Source: Pseudooceanicola batsensis HTCC2597
Lineage (GTDB): Bacteria > Pseudomonadota > Alphaproteobacteria > Rhodobacterales > Rhodobacteraceae
Direction: 5' to 3'
DNA length: 64,000 bases
NCBI RefSeq assembly: GCF_000152725.1
Contig: NZ_CH724131.1
Location: 2,668,912-2,732,911, forward strand
The notes beneath the pieces were generated by a model. It made no database searches, was not told where the DNA came from, and saw only the letters and a program-made list of their open reading frames with translations. Shown piece after piece: positions 28,134 through 37,174 of the stretch (position 1 is its first letter; the number at the start of each line of letters is the position of its first letter). A program made the translations under genes and the position numbers.

Positions 28134-29522
28134 TCAGCCCAGAAGATCGTAGCCCGTGCCGCTCACCAGCAGCGTGATTTCCTCCTGCGCCGCGCCGTCG
28201 ACCAGTGCCCAGATGATCTGCCCCGTGCCGCGGTGGATGACAAAGGCCTCGGCCACGCCCGCAGCCCCGGCTCCGGCTGTGTCGGCCCAGTTGATCTGGA
28301 AATCCGCCGCCGTCGCGGGCCCCCGGCCCCAGACCAGCGCGTCGCCTTCGGCGGCGGAATAGTCCTGCACCCAGTCCGACCCGTGATCGAAGATGCCGAG
28401 GTGAAAGAACCGATCGCCGCCCCCACCGCCGTTAAGCCGGTCGTACCCGAAGCCGCCGTTCAGGAAATCCGCGCCGTCGCCGCCGAAGATCAGGTCGGAC
28501 CAGGCGGCCCCGGACAGCGTGTCGTCGCCCTGCTGGCCGATCAGCTCGTCCACGCCAAAGCCGCCCTCGATCACGTCGTCGCCCGCGCCGCCATAGACCA
28601 GGTCGTTGCCATGCCCCGCATCGATCCGGTCCGCGCCATCGCCGCCATAGACCACGTCCCTCAGGTCGGCCGCGCTGGTGCCGCCCTCGATGACATCGTC
28701 GCCCGATCCGCCGTTCAGCGTGTCGGCCCCGTCTCCTCCGAACAGCCAGTCCGCCCCGCCGTGTCCGCGCAGCACGTCGGTGCCCTCGTAGCCCCGCAGG
28801 ATGTCGCCATCGGCCCCGCCCGTCAGCGTGTTCGCCGCGTCGGTCCCGGTCAGCGTGGCGCCCGACACCGGGGTCAGCCCCGGCAGGATGCCGTCGCGCA
28901 TCTCGAACTGCCAGGTCCCGGCGATCCCCGTGTTCCCGGCCTGCGATGCCAGGGCGCCGGCATCTCCGGCGGCGATCCAGGCCTCGGGCAGCCGCACCCC
29001 GTTCAGAAGGACCATCGCCCCGGCATCGTCCGAAGCCGTCCCGCTGGTCCAGTCGATCCGCTCATAGGCGAAGCGTATGTCGAAGTCGCCCGCGCCCCGG
29101 TCGGTCAGGCGCAGCTGGAACAGGTTCGTCTCGTCGGCTTGCCGCCGATAGCTGCCCACGTCGGCCCAGGTCACGGTCAGATGACCGCCCTCCGGGTCCA
29201 GATCGACCCAGATCTGCCCGCTTTCCCGCCCCTCGCCGTCGATGCGTGTATCCACATCGGCCCAGAAGGGCGCGATCATGTCGGCCACGGGCAGCGGCGA
29301 CCCGACCGCCGGATAGACCTCGACCCCGGCGCCGAAGCTGACGATCCCGTTCGTCCCGACCCGGATGGCGTCGCCGGCGTGGTGCCGGCCGAAATAGGTC
29401 AGCCCCCCGGGAAAGACGGCACGGGCATCGAGGGCGAAACTCCCGTCATCAGACCGTGCAAGCGCCGCCTCGCCAAAACCCGCGGGGCCGCCAAGCCCGC
29501 GAATGACCCGTCCCGTCGCCAT
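28134..29522 (-). CDS. Secreted RTX calcium-binding protein with a nidogen-like (NIDO) domain
   Basis: 462 residues from the ATG at 29522; a TTG start at 29552 is less likely. The first 170 residues look like a NIDO domain: GTNGIVSFG, IAPFWADVDTR, VTWADVGSY, and FQLRLTDRGAGDFDIRF then ERIDW. Residues about 220-390 hold roughly ten nonapeptide RTX repeats of the GGxGxDxLxG type (for example GGSGDDVIEGG). No N-terminal signal is seen, as expected for type I secretion through a C-terminal signal. Probably an extracellular adhesin or matrix protein. No type I exporter is in the window. Confidence 0.8.
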   Translation of the reverse strand: MATGRVIRGLGGPAGFGEAALARSDDGSFALDARAVFPGGLTYFGRHHAGDAIRVGTNGIVSFGAGVEVYPAVGSPLPVADMIAPFWADVDTRIDGEGRESGQIWVDLDPEGGHLTVTWADVGSYRRQADETNLFQLRLTDRGAGDFDIRFAYERIDWTSGTASDDAGAMVLLNGVRLPEAWIAAGDAGALASQAGNTGIAGTWQFEMRDGILPGLTPVSGATLTGTDAANTLTGGADGDILRGYEGTDVLRGHGGADWLFGGDGADTLNGGSGDDVIEGGTSAADLRDVVYGGDGADRIDAGHGNDLVYGGAGDDVIEGGFGVDELIGQQGDDTLSGAAWSDLIFGGDGADFLNGGFGYDRLNGGGGGDRFFHLGIFDHGSDWVQDYSAAEGDALVWGRGPATAADFQINWADTAGAGAAGVAEAFVIHRGTGQIIWALVDGAAQEEITLLVSGTGYDLLG

Positions 29523-29606
29523 GTCACAGCCCCCCGGTCTACCCACGCCCAATCTGAGCGGAAGCGGTTGAGACTTCGTGAATATCGCCCGCGAAACTCG
29601 TGAAAA

Positions 29607-31091
29607 TCAGAAGAGAAAACTGTCGTTGGTAAAGCTCTCGACCGAAAGAGGCGCATGATCGGCCGAGATCAGCTGCAAGGATTTCGCGCCATGGCTGATC
29701 ACGGCCCCGTCCGGCTGTTCCTGGATCGTCAGCGACCCGACATCGTAGAGCCGTCCCCAGCGGCCGAGGTCCAGCCGATCCTCTCCGACGTCGAAATCCG
29801 TCACGACGTCGCGCTGCGCCTCGCCGGAAAAGATGAAGACATCCGCTCCGGCGCCGCCGGTCAGTTCGTCCCGCCCGGCACCCCCCGAAAGAATGTCGTC
29901 CCCCGCGCCACCGATCAGGACGTCGTTGCCCGAATCGGCCCAGAGCAGGTCATTCGCGGCGCCGCCTTCCAGTCGGTCCGCCCCGCCGCCGCCCTTGATC
30001 AACCCGGCCACGCGCCCCGCCTCCAGCGTAGCGAGGGTCAACCCGGGCTGTCCCGCGGCGACCACCTGGACGGTTCCGCCGATCGTCGTGCTCGCCAGCG
30101 CCGAGATATTCTCGAGCGCACCGCCGGCGGAATTCACCAGGACAGAGTGGTGGAACAGCGACCGATCCGGCAGAACCTCCAGCAGGGAGAGCCCGTCATC
30201 CGCGCCGCCAGCGACCACGAACCCCCTGTTTTCGATCGAAAAGCCGGTCACCGCGTCGACCTTTTCGAACCGCGACGACAGGCTGTCGATCGCGTGGTCG
30301 GCCGTGAAGAGGACGCCCATCTTGTTCACCCGGACAAGACTGAGGGACGATGAATTCGTGCCTGCCACGACGACATACTCCGTGCCGTCCGCGGTCACGG
30401 GCGTCACGCTGTCCAGTCCCGCAAGCCACAGCCCGTCCTTCGCGCCCAGCGTGTCGATCAGCGTGGCCCGGCCGGTCGAATCGACCCGGTAGCTGCTGAT
30501 GCCGTTCTCGGTCGCCGAGGCCGTCACGACAAAGGTCTCAGACCCGATCGCGACCGAGGTGATATCGGCCGTGTCCGCCGCCGCCGCCTTGACGTGATCG
30601 GTGATGGTGTCGCGCTGCACGAAGGGGCCGGCGCCGCCGTATTCATAGATGCCCAGCCCCGCGCTGTCCCGTGCACCGGCGATCAGGAAATCGCGCCCTC
30701 CGATCTCCACCGCATGGATCTGCGCCACGGGGCCGGTCAGTCCGTCGGTGACGGGGACCTGCGACACCAACCGCCCGTCGGGGGCGATATCGAAGGCGAT
30801 CAGCGACTCGCGGTCCAGCCCGCTCGCGAGCAGCCGCGGGGCGTCGTCATGCGTGACCGTGGCGAAATCCTCGATCCGGTAGGTGCTGCCCGGCGCCGAG
30901 ATGGGAACCATGGCGGGGTTCTCCACCGGCCCGGTCTCGGTCAGGCGGAACCGCGTGACGGTGCCATTGGCCTGCGCGCCCGAATAGAGCCAATGCGCCC
31001 CGTCATCCTCAAAGGTGAAGAGCGCCGCGATCGACCCGAAGAGGTTCGCATTGTCGCCTGTCAGAGTGTTCCGAAGTCCCAGTTGCAGCAT
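29607..31091 (-). CDS. Secreted RTX calcium-binding protein with beta-propeller-like N-terminal region
   Basis: 494 residues from the ATG at 31091. A longer GTG start at 31166 is possible, but the extra 25 codons lack the strong GC bias at third positions. About 330 residues of repeated beta-rich segments (such as IHAVEIGGRDFLIAGARDS, then similar VVVAG and FVVAGG units) suggest a propeller. Then come RTX repeats (GGAGDDILSGGAGRDELTGG) and the terminal signature ADVFIFSGEAQRDVVTDF typical of type I secreted proteins. It lies 84 bases upstream of the NIDO/RTX gene on the same strand; both probably coat the cell surface. Confidence 0.8.
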   Translation of the reverse strand: MLQLGLRNTLTGDNANLFGSIAALFTFEDDGAHWLYSGAQANGTVTRFRLTETGPVENPAMVPISAPGSTYRIEDFATVTHDDAPRLLASGLDRESLIAFDIAPDGRLVSQVPVTDGLTGPVAQIHAVEIGGRDFLIAGARDSAGLGIYEYGGAGPFVQRDTITDHVKAAAADTADITSVAIGSETFVVTASATENGISSYRVDSTGRATLIDTLGAKDGLWLAGLDSVTPVTADGTEYVVVAGTNSSSLSLVRVNKMGVLFTADHAIDSLSSRFEKVDAVTGFSIENRGFVVAGGADDGLSLLEVLPDRSLFHHSVLVNSAGGALENISALASTTIGGTVQVVAAGQPGLTLATLEAGRVAGLIKGGGGADRLEGGAANDLLWADSGNDVLIGGAGDDILSGGAGRDELTGGAGADVFIFSGEAQRDVVTDFDVGEDRLDLGRWGRLYDVGSLTIQEQPDGAVISHGAKSLQLISADHAPLSVESFTNDSFLF

Positions 31092-31200
31092 GTCCCGCCC
31101 CGCAAGTTCACGGGGAAAATCTGCTGCCTTGGCGGGGAAATGCCGTGGCCGAACCGTGTCGGGCACGGGGCGCGGCGCCGGGATTTTCGAGAAATGCGAA

Positions 31201-32067
31201 TCAGATGCGGCTCAACCCGAGCGCGATGCGGCTGATCGTTCCGCGCGACATGAAGGGGGGACTCCGCGCCGCCCCCAGCCGGGCCGCGAATACGGCCAGT
31301 TCGGCGCGATGGCCCGGTGTCAGCGCGGCCGATGCGAGTTGCAGGGCCCGCGTCTGATCGCGCAGCCACCGGTCATAGGTGCCATCCGCCAGAAGGAGCA
31401 TCCGGCGGAGACGGTGCCGCCCGTGACGCCCGCCCAGCATGTTGCCTCGATGCTGACGATAAAGCAGACCAGGCGCAGCGTCGAAGATCACCGTCCCCCC
31501 CGCGCCTAGGACAAGCGCGTGGACCCACCAGTCCGGAAAGGGGGGCAGGGCCCCCGGCTCCGGCAGGAACTGCCGCGCCAGTTGCGCCGCCGACGCGTTG
31601 AGAACGGTCGCATTCGCCGGAGCCGGGTTGCGCAGCAGGGCGCAGCGGAAATTCGTCGCGCGCGGCACCGGCGCCGGCCTTGCAGCCTGCAATCGCGGCC
31701 CGGTCACGAGGCGGGCCGAGACGACGAGCGCGGGTCTCGAGATGCAGCGGAGGGCGCGGTCCGCCCGCATCAATCTGTCGGGCAGCCAGACATCGTCCTG
31801 GTCGCAGAAGGCGACCGACCCCGGTCCTGCCGCGCGCAAAAGGGCCGCCACGTTGCGAGCATGACCCCGGCCCGGCCCCGGCCCCGTTCGCATCTCGAAC
31901 GGAGCCATCCGCGCGAACTGGTCGAGGATCCTCCGGCTGCCGTCCTGCGAGCCGTCGTCGAAGGCCAGAACCCGGCGGGGCAACAGCGTCTGCCGCGCCA
32001 GACTCTCCAGCTGCTCCTGCAGGAAGTCCGCGCCGTTCAGCACCGGCATCAGGATCGTGACCGGCAC
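31201..32067 (-). CDS. Glycosyltransferase family 2
   Basis: 288 residues, GT-A fold. It begins VTILMPVLNGADFLQEQL; LAFDDGSQDGSRRIL is the nucleotide-binding strand and FCDQDDVWLPDR supplies the DxD motif. Length and the DQDDxW form match rhamnosyl/galactosyl-type GT2 enzymes of O-antigen and capsule clusters. GTG start three bases after the KpsT stop, so it belongs to the kpsE-kpsT operon. Donor sugar unknown. Confidence 0.87.
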   Translation of the reverse strand: MPVTILMPVLNGADFLQEQLESLARQTLLPRRVLAFDDGSQDGSRRILDQFARMAPFEMRTGPGPGRGHARNVAALLRAAGPGSVAFCDQDDVWLPDRLMRADRALRCISRPALVVSARLVTGPRLQAARPAPVPRATNFRCALLRNPAPANATVLNASAAQLARQFLPEPGALPPFPDWWVHALVLGAGGTVIFDAAPGLLYRQHRGNMLGGRHGRHRLRRMLLLADGTYDRWLRDQTRALQLASAALTPGHRAELAVFAARLGAARSPPFMSRGTISRIALGLSRI

Positions 32068-32070
32068 GGC

Positions 32071-32748
32071 TCACCGCAGCCAGGGGGGCAGGCGCCCCTG
32101 CATCAGATGATCATGGTGTTCGATTGCGCGGGTCACCCTGGCGTAGAAGAACAGCCGCCCCCGCTCCAGCACCGCGCCCGAGGTGCAAAGTCGCGCCAGG
32201 AGCTCCATGGAATGCGAGACCACGATTGCCCCCGCCCGGGTGAGCCGCTGGCGCAGCATCTCCTCGCTCTTCTGTCGAAAGGCGCCGTCTCCGACCGATG
32301 TCACCTCGTCGATCAGGTAGGTATCGAACGGCACGCCCATGGAGATCGCGAAGGCCAGCCGCGCCTTCATGCCGGCGGAATAGTCCCGCACGGGGCGGCG
32401 CAGATAGGGCCCCAGCTCGGCAAAGTCGGCGACGAAGTCGGTCAGATCGCCGGTATCCACGCCATAGACACGGGCCACGAATCGCAGATTCTCGAGCCCC
32501 GTCAGATCCGGGTGGAACGAGCCCTGGAACCCGACCGGCCAGGAGACCCGGCCACGCCGGACGATCCGGCCCCGATCGGGGGGCATCGTACCGGCCACCA
32601 TCCGCAAGAGACTGGACTTTCCGGCCCCGTTCCGCCCGATCAGGGCCATGGCCTCGCCCTCCGGAAAATCGAAGCAGAGGTCCCGCGCCACGTATTGGCG
32701 GGTATCGCCCGCGGGGTAGGACTTGGTGACATTCTCCAGGGAAATCAT
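32071..32748 (-). CDS. kpsT: Capsule/O-antigen ABC transporter ATP-binding protein (KpsT/Wzt-like)
   Basis: 225 residues. Walker A GRNGAGKSS at 38-46, signature YSAGMKAR at 123-130 and Walker B LIDE at 144-147. The short length, without the C-terminal carbohydrate-binding domain of long Wzt proteins, matches KpsT. It energises export of a lipid-linked glycan across the inner membrane with KpsM, encoded divergently at 34090. The start ATG lies one base after the stop of the kpsE-like gene. Confidence 0.92.
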   Translation of the reverse strand: MISLENVTKSYPAGDTRQYVARDLCFDFPEGEAMALIGRNGAGKSSLLRMVAGTMPPDRGRIVRRGRVSWPVGFQGSFHPDLTGLENLRFVARVYGVDTGDLTDFVADFAELGPYLRRPVRDYSAGMKARLAFAISMGVPFDTYLIDEVTSVGDGAFRQKSEEMLRQRLTRAGAIVVSHSMELLARLCTSGAVLERGRLFFYARVTRAIEHHDHLMQGRLPPWLR

Positions 32749-32749
32749 G

Positions 32750-34000
32750 TCAGTACCTGTCCCGAAGGCTGTAGATGATCAGCATGAGCAGCGACCAGCC
32801 GAAGAACAGCCCCCCGGTCAGCAACGCAAGGGTCTGAAGTCGCCGGGGATAGAGCGCGCGTTCCGCCCGTGTCGGACTGCTGTAGGGCGCGAGATAGCGG
32901 CTTTGCCGGTCGGCGGCCGCGCGGGTGGTCTGGAAGGCGACGAGAGCCAGCGCATGGGCCTCTTGTGCGACCTCGACATCCACGCTCAGCCGTTCGTAAT
33001 CTCCCATCAGCCGCGCCAGGTCGCGCTGTCCGCCCGGATCTCCGAAGACGCGCCGTTCTTCCGCGATTCGCCGTTCCAGCGCCGCGATCCTGCGTTCCGA
33101 CTGTCGGACGCGCGTATCGTTGACAGCCGTACGGCGGCTGTTCGCCCCGCCGGATCCGATCGTCCGCTCGAGCAGTTCCAGGGCGACGGTCTCTTCGGCC
33201 AGCGCCTGCCGCAGCCCGTGGATCACCCCCATCTCGCCCTCCAGGTCGGCAAGTGGATCGACGACGCGGTTCGCCACCCTGAATTCCGTCAGCGCGCGTC
33301 TGGCGGCGCCGAGCCGAGTTTCGGCAAGCCGCAGCTCCCGCCGGGCGTGGTGAACCCGGTCCGCCCGCGCGATCCCGCCCAGCCTGTTGATCAACTCGCT
33401 GCAGGCAGCCTCGACCGCCCGCGCGATCCTCCGGGCGCTCTCCGCATCGAAACTGCGGACCTCGACCTCCATCAGCCCGGCGCCGTGGTCATAGGCGACG
33501 TGAACCATGCGCCGCCAGTAGCGCGTCAGATCCTCGATCGAGCCGTCGGGATCGAAGGCGAAGACCGGATCGCGGACATGCCCCCCGGACCAGAGGGCGG
33601 CCAGGTCGAGCGCCTCGTCCACCTCGGTCACGAGGGCCTGCGAATCGAGATAGGCGTCCAGGATATCGGTATCCGAAGAGGGCGTGCCGGCCAGTGCCGA
33701 AAGCCCGGGCACCGCCGCCAGCACGTTTCCGGCGGGCGCGTCGCCCTCGGCGTGCACGACGAAGCCGAATGTCGAGACGAACTGGTCCTGCGCCCGCGTG
33801 TATAGGTACCAGGCCGCCACCCCGCCAGGCAGCGGAACGAGCAGCACGAACAGCGCGATCATCGTCATGTGGCGCAGCCTCAGACCGGCCGGCCCCGCGA
33901 AACCCTGCCGCTCCGAGGTTGGCGGAACGAGCGCGGGAAACCCCTCGGGCAGGCCGTCGGGCCGCCGCCGGGGCAACGGATAAAGCGCGCTGCGGACCAT
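32750..34000 (-). CDS. KpsE/Wzz-like capsule export inner-membrane protein
   Basis: 416 residues with one membrane helix near 44-66 and a second near 390-410, flanking a long periplasmic coiled coil rich in Arg, Glu and Leu (about 185-310). This is the polysaccharide co-polymerase/KpsE layout: both ends anchored, periplasmic helical arm. Short C-terminal tail SLRDRY. With KpsM and KpsT it should form the inner part of a trans-envelope capsule exporter. First gene of the minus-strand trio; 89 bp separate it from divergent kpsM. Confidence 0.85.
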   Translation of the reverse strand: MVRSALYPLPRRRPDGLPEGFPALVPPTSERQGFAGPAGLRLRHMTMIALFVLLVPLPGGVAAWYLYTRAQDQFVSTFGFVVHAEGDAPAGNVLAAVPGLSALAGTPSSDTDILDAYLDSQALVTEVDEALDLAALWSGGHVRDPVFAFDPDGSIEDLTRYWRRMVHVAYDHGAGLMEVEVRSFDAESARRIARAVEAACSELINRLGGIARADRVHHARRELRLAETRLGAARRALTEFRVANRVVDPLADLEGEMGVIHGLRQALAEETVALELLERTIGSGGANSRRTAVNDTRVRQSERRIAALERRIAEERRVFGDPGGQRDLARLMGDYERLSVDVEVAQEAHALALVAFQTTRAAADRQSRYLAPYSSPTRAERALYPRRLQTLALLTGGLFFGWSLLMLIIYSLRDRY

Positions 34001-34089
34001 GAGCGCCGGCCCTCCTGTTGCTAATTCGTTCTTCAGGTTTCCGGTCTAGACCCGAGTCATCAAGATTCGCCTAACGCCGGAGCCCGGAA

Positions 34090-34857
34090 TTGAGACGCCA
34101 CACCGCCCCCCGTGCGATCGCCGCCCTCGTGCTGCGCGAAATCGCCACGACATACGGCCGGACGCCCGGCGGTTACCTCTGGGCCGTGCTCGAGCCGGTG
34201 GCGGCCGTGGCTCTCCTCTCGGTCGTCTTCGCCCTCGCGTTCGACGTGCCGCCGCTTGGGCGCGACTTTCCGCTCTTCTATGCCAGCGGCTATCTTCCTT
34301 TCGTCTTCTACGGCGACCTCGGCCAGAAGGTGGGTGTCGCCCTGCGTTATTCGCGCCCGCTCATGGCCTATCCGGCGGTTTCCTGGATCGACGCGGTCCT
34401 CGCGCGGTTTCTGCTGAACGCCCTGACGCATATCCTGGTCGCGGCACTCGTCCTCGGCACCATGATCCTGCTGGCGGGTGCACCCCCGCCCGACGGTCTG
34501 CGGGTCGCCGCGGGCATGGGGCTGGCGGCCGCCACCGGCCTCGGATTCGGGATGCTCAACGCCTACCTCTTCGAGCGATGGCCGGTTTGGGAGCGTGCCT
34601 GGGCCATCCTCAACCGACCGGCCTTCATCGTGTCCGGCGTTCTTTTCCTGCCCGATGCGGTGCCGCCGCCCTTCGATGATCTCGTCTGGCTGAACCCGCT
34701 CGCACACTCGATTTCGCTGGTTCGGACCGGGCTGTACCCCGGGTACGCTCCCGGCGGGCTCGACCCGCTCTACGCCCTTTTCCCACCCTTGATCGCCTTG
34801 GTCCTCGGCCTCCTGCTCCTCCGGCGCGATGCGCGGATGCTGCTGTGCAGGACCTAG
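34090..34857 (+). CDS. kpsM: Capsule ABC transporter permease (KpsM-like)
   Basis: 255 residues, ABC-2 type permease with about six hydrophobic helices. The start TTG has GGAG seven bases ahead. LVLREIATTYGRTPGGYLWA is the cytoplasmic interface segment typical of KpsM/Wzm. Late segments such as LVWLNPLAHSISLVRTGLYP are also characteristic. Forms the membrane channel with KpsT. Divergent from the kpsE-kpsT operon, so both are likely controlled from the shared 34001-34089 gap. Confidence 0.9.
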   Translation: MRRHTAPRAIAALVLREIATTYGRTPGGYLWAVLEPVAAVALLSVVFALAFDVPPLGRDFPLFYASGYLPFVFYGDLGQKVGVALRYSRPLMAYPAVSWIDAVLARFLLNALTHILVAALVLGTMILLAGAPPPDGLRVAAGMGLAAATGLGFGMLNAYLFERWPVWERAWAILNRPAFIVSGVLFLPDAVPPPFDDLVWLNPLAHSISLVRTGLYPGYAPGGLDPLYALFPPLIALVLGLLLLRRDARMLLCRT

Positions 34858-34927
34858 GTTTCAAGTGCCGTCTTCAGCTCCGGTTAAGACCGGTGTGCCA
34901 AATTTTGGAAAACGAGGGGAATCGCTG

Positions 34928-37174
34928 ATGGCTTCTATCGCTCGATGGATGCGGAAGGGCGGCAAGGCGGTGCGTCTGCTGATGCCCGGCCCGTCCACTC
35001 TGCGCTACGTCGCGCGGATCCGCAGGGCAGGTCTCTTCGATCCTGTCCATTACCAGGCGCAGATCGCCGGGCTCAACTGGTTGTGCCGGGCATTCCCGAT
35101 GCGGCATTACGTGCTCTGGGGCGAGCGAATGGGGCTGGAGCCGCATCCCGATTTCTCGCCCGGTGCCTATCTCGGGCTGAACCCCGACGTGGCCGAGGCC
35201 GGTCTGCCGCCGCTCCACCATTTTCTCACGCTGGGCCGGGGGGAAGGACGCGGAACCCGGGCCCAACCGGTCGAGTCCCTGCCGCCGATTCGCACGACTA
35301 TCCCGCGCTTCGACCCGCGGCGTCCTCGCGCGCGCTTTGCCATCCACCTGCATCTCTACTATCCCGACCTCTGGCCGGAGTTCTCGGAGAGGCTCGACCG
35401 CCTCGACCTGTCGTTCGACCTCTACGTCACCCTCACCTGGCGCGGACCGGAAACCGAGTGGCTGGCCGATATCATCCGGGAGGCTCATCCCCGCGCGCAG
35501 GTCTTTCCCGTGGCCAACCGTGGCCGTGATATCCTGCCTTTCCTGCGCCTCCTGAACGCCGGGGCCTTCGACGGATACGAGGCGATCTGCAAGCTGCACG
35601 GCAAGAAATCCCCGCACCGGGACGATGGCGACGCCTGGCGCCGGCATCTCGTGGACGGTGTCCTGCCGGGAAAGGCACTTTGGACAAGCCTCTCCGCCTT
35701 TTTGGCCGACGAGGACGCGGCGCTCTGGGTCGCGGACGGCCAACGCTACTCCGTGCGCAAATGGTGGGGGTCGAACCGCGCCAGAACCGACGCCCTGCTG
35801 CGCCGGGTCGAGCTTGACCGCTCGGACACCGATTTCGATTTTCCGGCGGGGTCCATGTACTGGATGAAACCCCTGTTGCTGGGCATGATCCGCGCTCTCG
35901 ATCTGACCGAGGATCTCTTCGAGCCGGAGTCGGGCCAAACCGACGGAACCCTGGCGCACGCGTTCGAACGCGCGATCGGCGCGCTGGCCAAGGCCGCCGG
36001 GCAAGAGGTGCGACAGACATCCGAACTGGGGAGGGCGGTTGCCCCGGTCCTCCGGACTCCACGATACGTCTCGGCCTTCTATCTTCCGCAATTCCACCCG
36101 GTTCCGGAAAACGATGCCTGGTGGGGCCCCGGCTACACCGAATGGCGCGCCGTGGTCGAGGCCGTCTCGGCTTTTCCGGGGCATCTTCAGCCGGCGCGAC
36201 CCGCCGATCTCGGCTTCTACGACCTGCGTCTGACCGAAACCATGGCGGCTCAGGCCGGGCTCGCGCGCGGCGCCGGAATCGATGCCTTCTGTGTCTATCA
36301 CTATTGGTTTGGCGGCCGGCGTCTGCTCGACGAGCCAATGAACCGTTTGCTGGCCCGCCCGGACCTCGATTTTCCGTTCTACCTCTGCTGGGCCAACGAA
36401 AGCTGGCGGCGCAACTGGGACGGTCTGTCCGGCGAAATCCTGAGGGAGCAGGACTATGCCCCCGGCTTCGAAGAGGCGCTCGTCCGGTCGACCCTGCCGT
36501 ATATGGCCGACCGGCGCTATCAGCGGCCCGACGGCCGCACCCCCCGCTTCGTCATCTACCGGCCCGAGGACATGCCCGCGCCGGTCCAGAACGTCGCCCG
36601 CATGCGCCGCGCGTGGAGGGAAGCCGGGGTCGGCTCGGTGGAACTGGGCGCGGTGTCGTTCCACGTCGGCGGCTCCTCCGACGTGCCGGAAAACCTTTTC
36701 GATTTCTGGATCGAGATGCCGCCTCACGGGCTCGTCGACGACAGCGCCTATCTCTTCGGCGGTTCTGCCGGAAACCTGTTGGGAGAGGCAGGGCCCGCAC
36801 CGGGCTTCGCCGGGCTGATCTACGACTATCCGGCCGTCGCGCGACGGAGCCTCGACAAGGGCTATCGCGCCGGCCTCCCCGAAAAGACCATCGCCGGCAT
36901 CATGCCGAGTTGGGACAATTCTGCCCGGCGCCGGGCGCGGGCGCATATCGCCCGGGGTGCCAATCCCGCGACCTTCCGCAGCTGGTTGCGCGACCTGCAA
37001 CGGGAGCGTCTGGCGCAGTCCTATCGTGGTGAACTGTTCATCAATGCCTGGAACGAATGGGGAGAGAAGGCGATGCTCGAACCCAGTCGCACCTTTGGCC
37101 ATCTCTACCTCGACATCCTGGCCGAGAGCACGGGACAGGCCAGCTGCAAGCCGGAGGTTGCCGTTCATGGCTAG
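34928..37174 (+). CDS. RgpF-like plus WbsX-like glycan protein (GT99-type region)
   Basis: 748 residues from the ATG at 34928, chosen for the GAGGGG eight bases ahead. The N-terminal third (about 120-350) resembles rhamnan-synthesis protein F: IHLHLYYPDLWPEF, NRGRDILPFL and CKLHGKKSPHR. The C-terminal half (about 380-740) is WbsX-like: AFYLPQFHPVPENDAWWG, FCVYHYWFGG and FINAWNEWGEKAMLEP. Such fusions occur in O-antigen and capsule loci and probably act in glycan assembly or trimming. It follows kpsM by 70 bases. Exact activity not established. Confidence 0.82.
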   Translation: MASIARWMRKGGKAVRLLMPGPSTLRYVARIRRAGLFDPVHYQAQIAGLNWLCRAFPMRHYVLWGERMGLEPHPDFSPGAYLGLNPDVAEAGLPPLHHFLTLGRGEGRGTRAQPVESLPPIRTTIPRFDPRRPRARFAIHLHLYYPDLWPEFSERLDRLDLSFDLYVTLTWRGPETEWLADIIREAHPRAQVFPVANRGRDILPFLRLLNAGAFDGYEAICKLHGKKSPHRDDGDAWRRHLVDGVLPGKALWTSLSAFLADEDAALWVADGQRYSVRKWWGSNRARTDALLRRVELDRSDTDFDFPAGSMYWMKPLLLGMIRALDLTEDLFEPESGQTDGTLAHAFERAIGALAKAAGQEVRQTSELGRAVAPVLRTPRYVSAFYLPQFHPVPENDAWWGPGYTEWRAVVEAVSAFPGHLQPARPADLGFYDLRLTETMAAQAGLARGAGIDAFCVYHYWFGGRRLLDEPMNRLLARPDLDFPFYLCWANESWRRNWDGLSGEILREQDYAPGFEEALVRSTLPYMADRRYQRPDGRTPRFVIYRPEDMPAPVQNVARMRRAWREAGVGSVELGAVSFHVGGSSDVPENLFDFWIEMPPHGLVDDSAYLFGGSAGNLLGEAGPAPGFAGLIYDYPAVARRSLDKGYRAGLPEKTIAGIMPSWDNSARRRARAHIARGANPATFRSWLRDLQRERLAQSYRGELFINAWNEWGEKAMLEPSRTFGHLYLDILAESTGQASCKPEVAVHG

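Noticed and set aside
29523..29552. TTG-started extension of the NIDO/RTX protein
   Set aside because: TTG start without a Shine-Dalgarno, and the ten extra residues are not like the family start.
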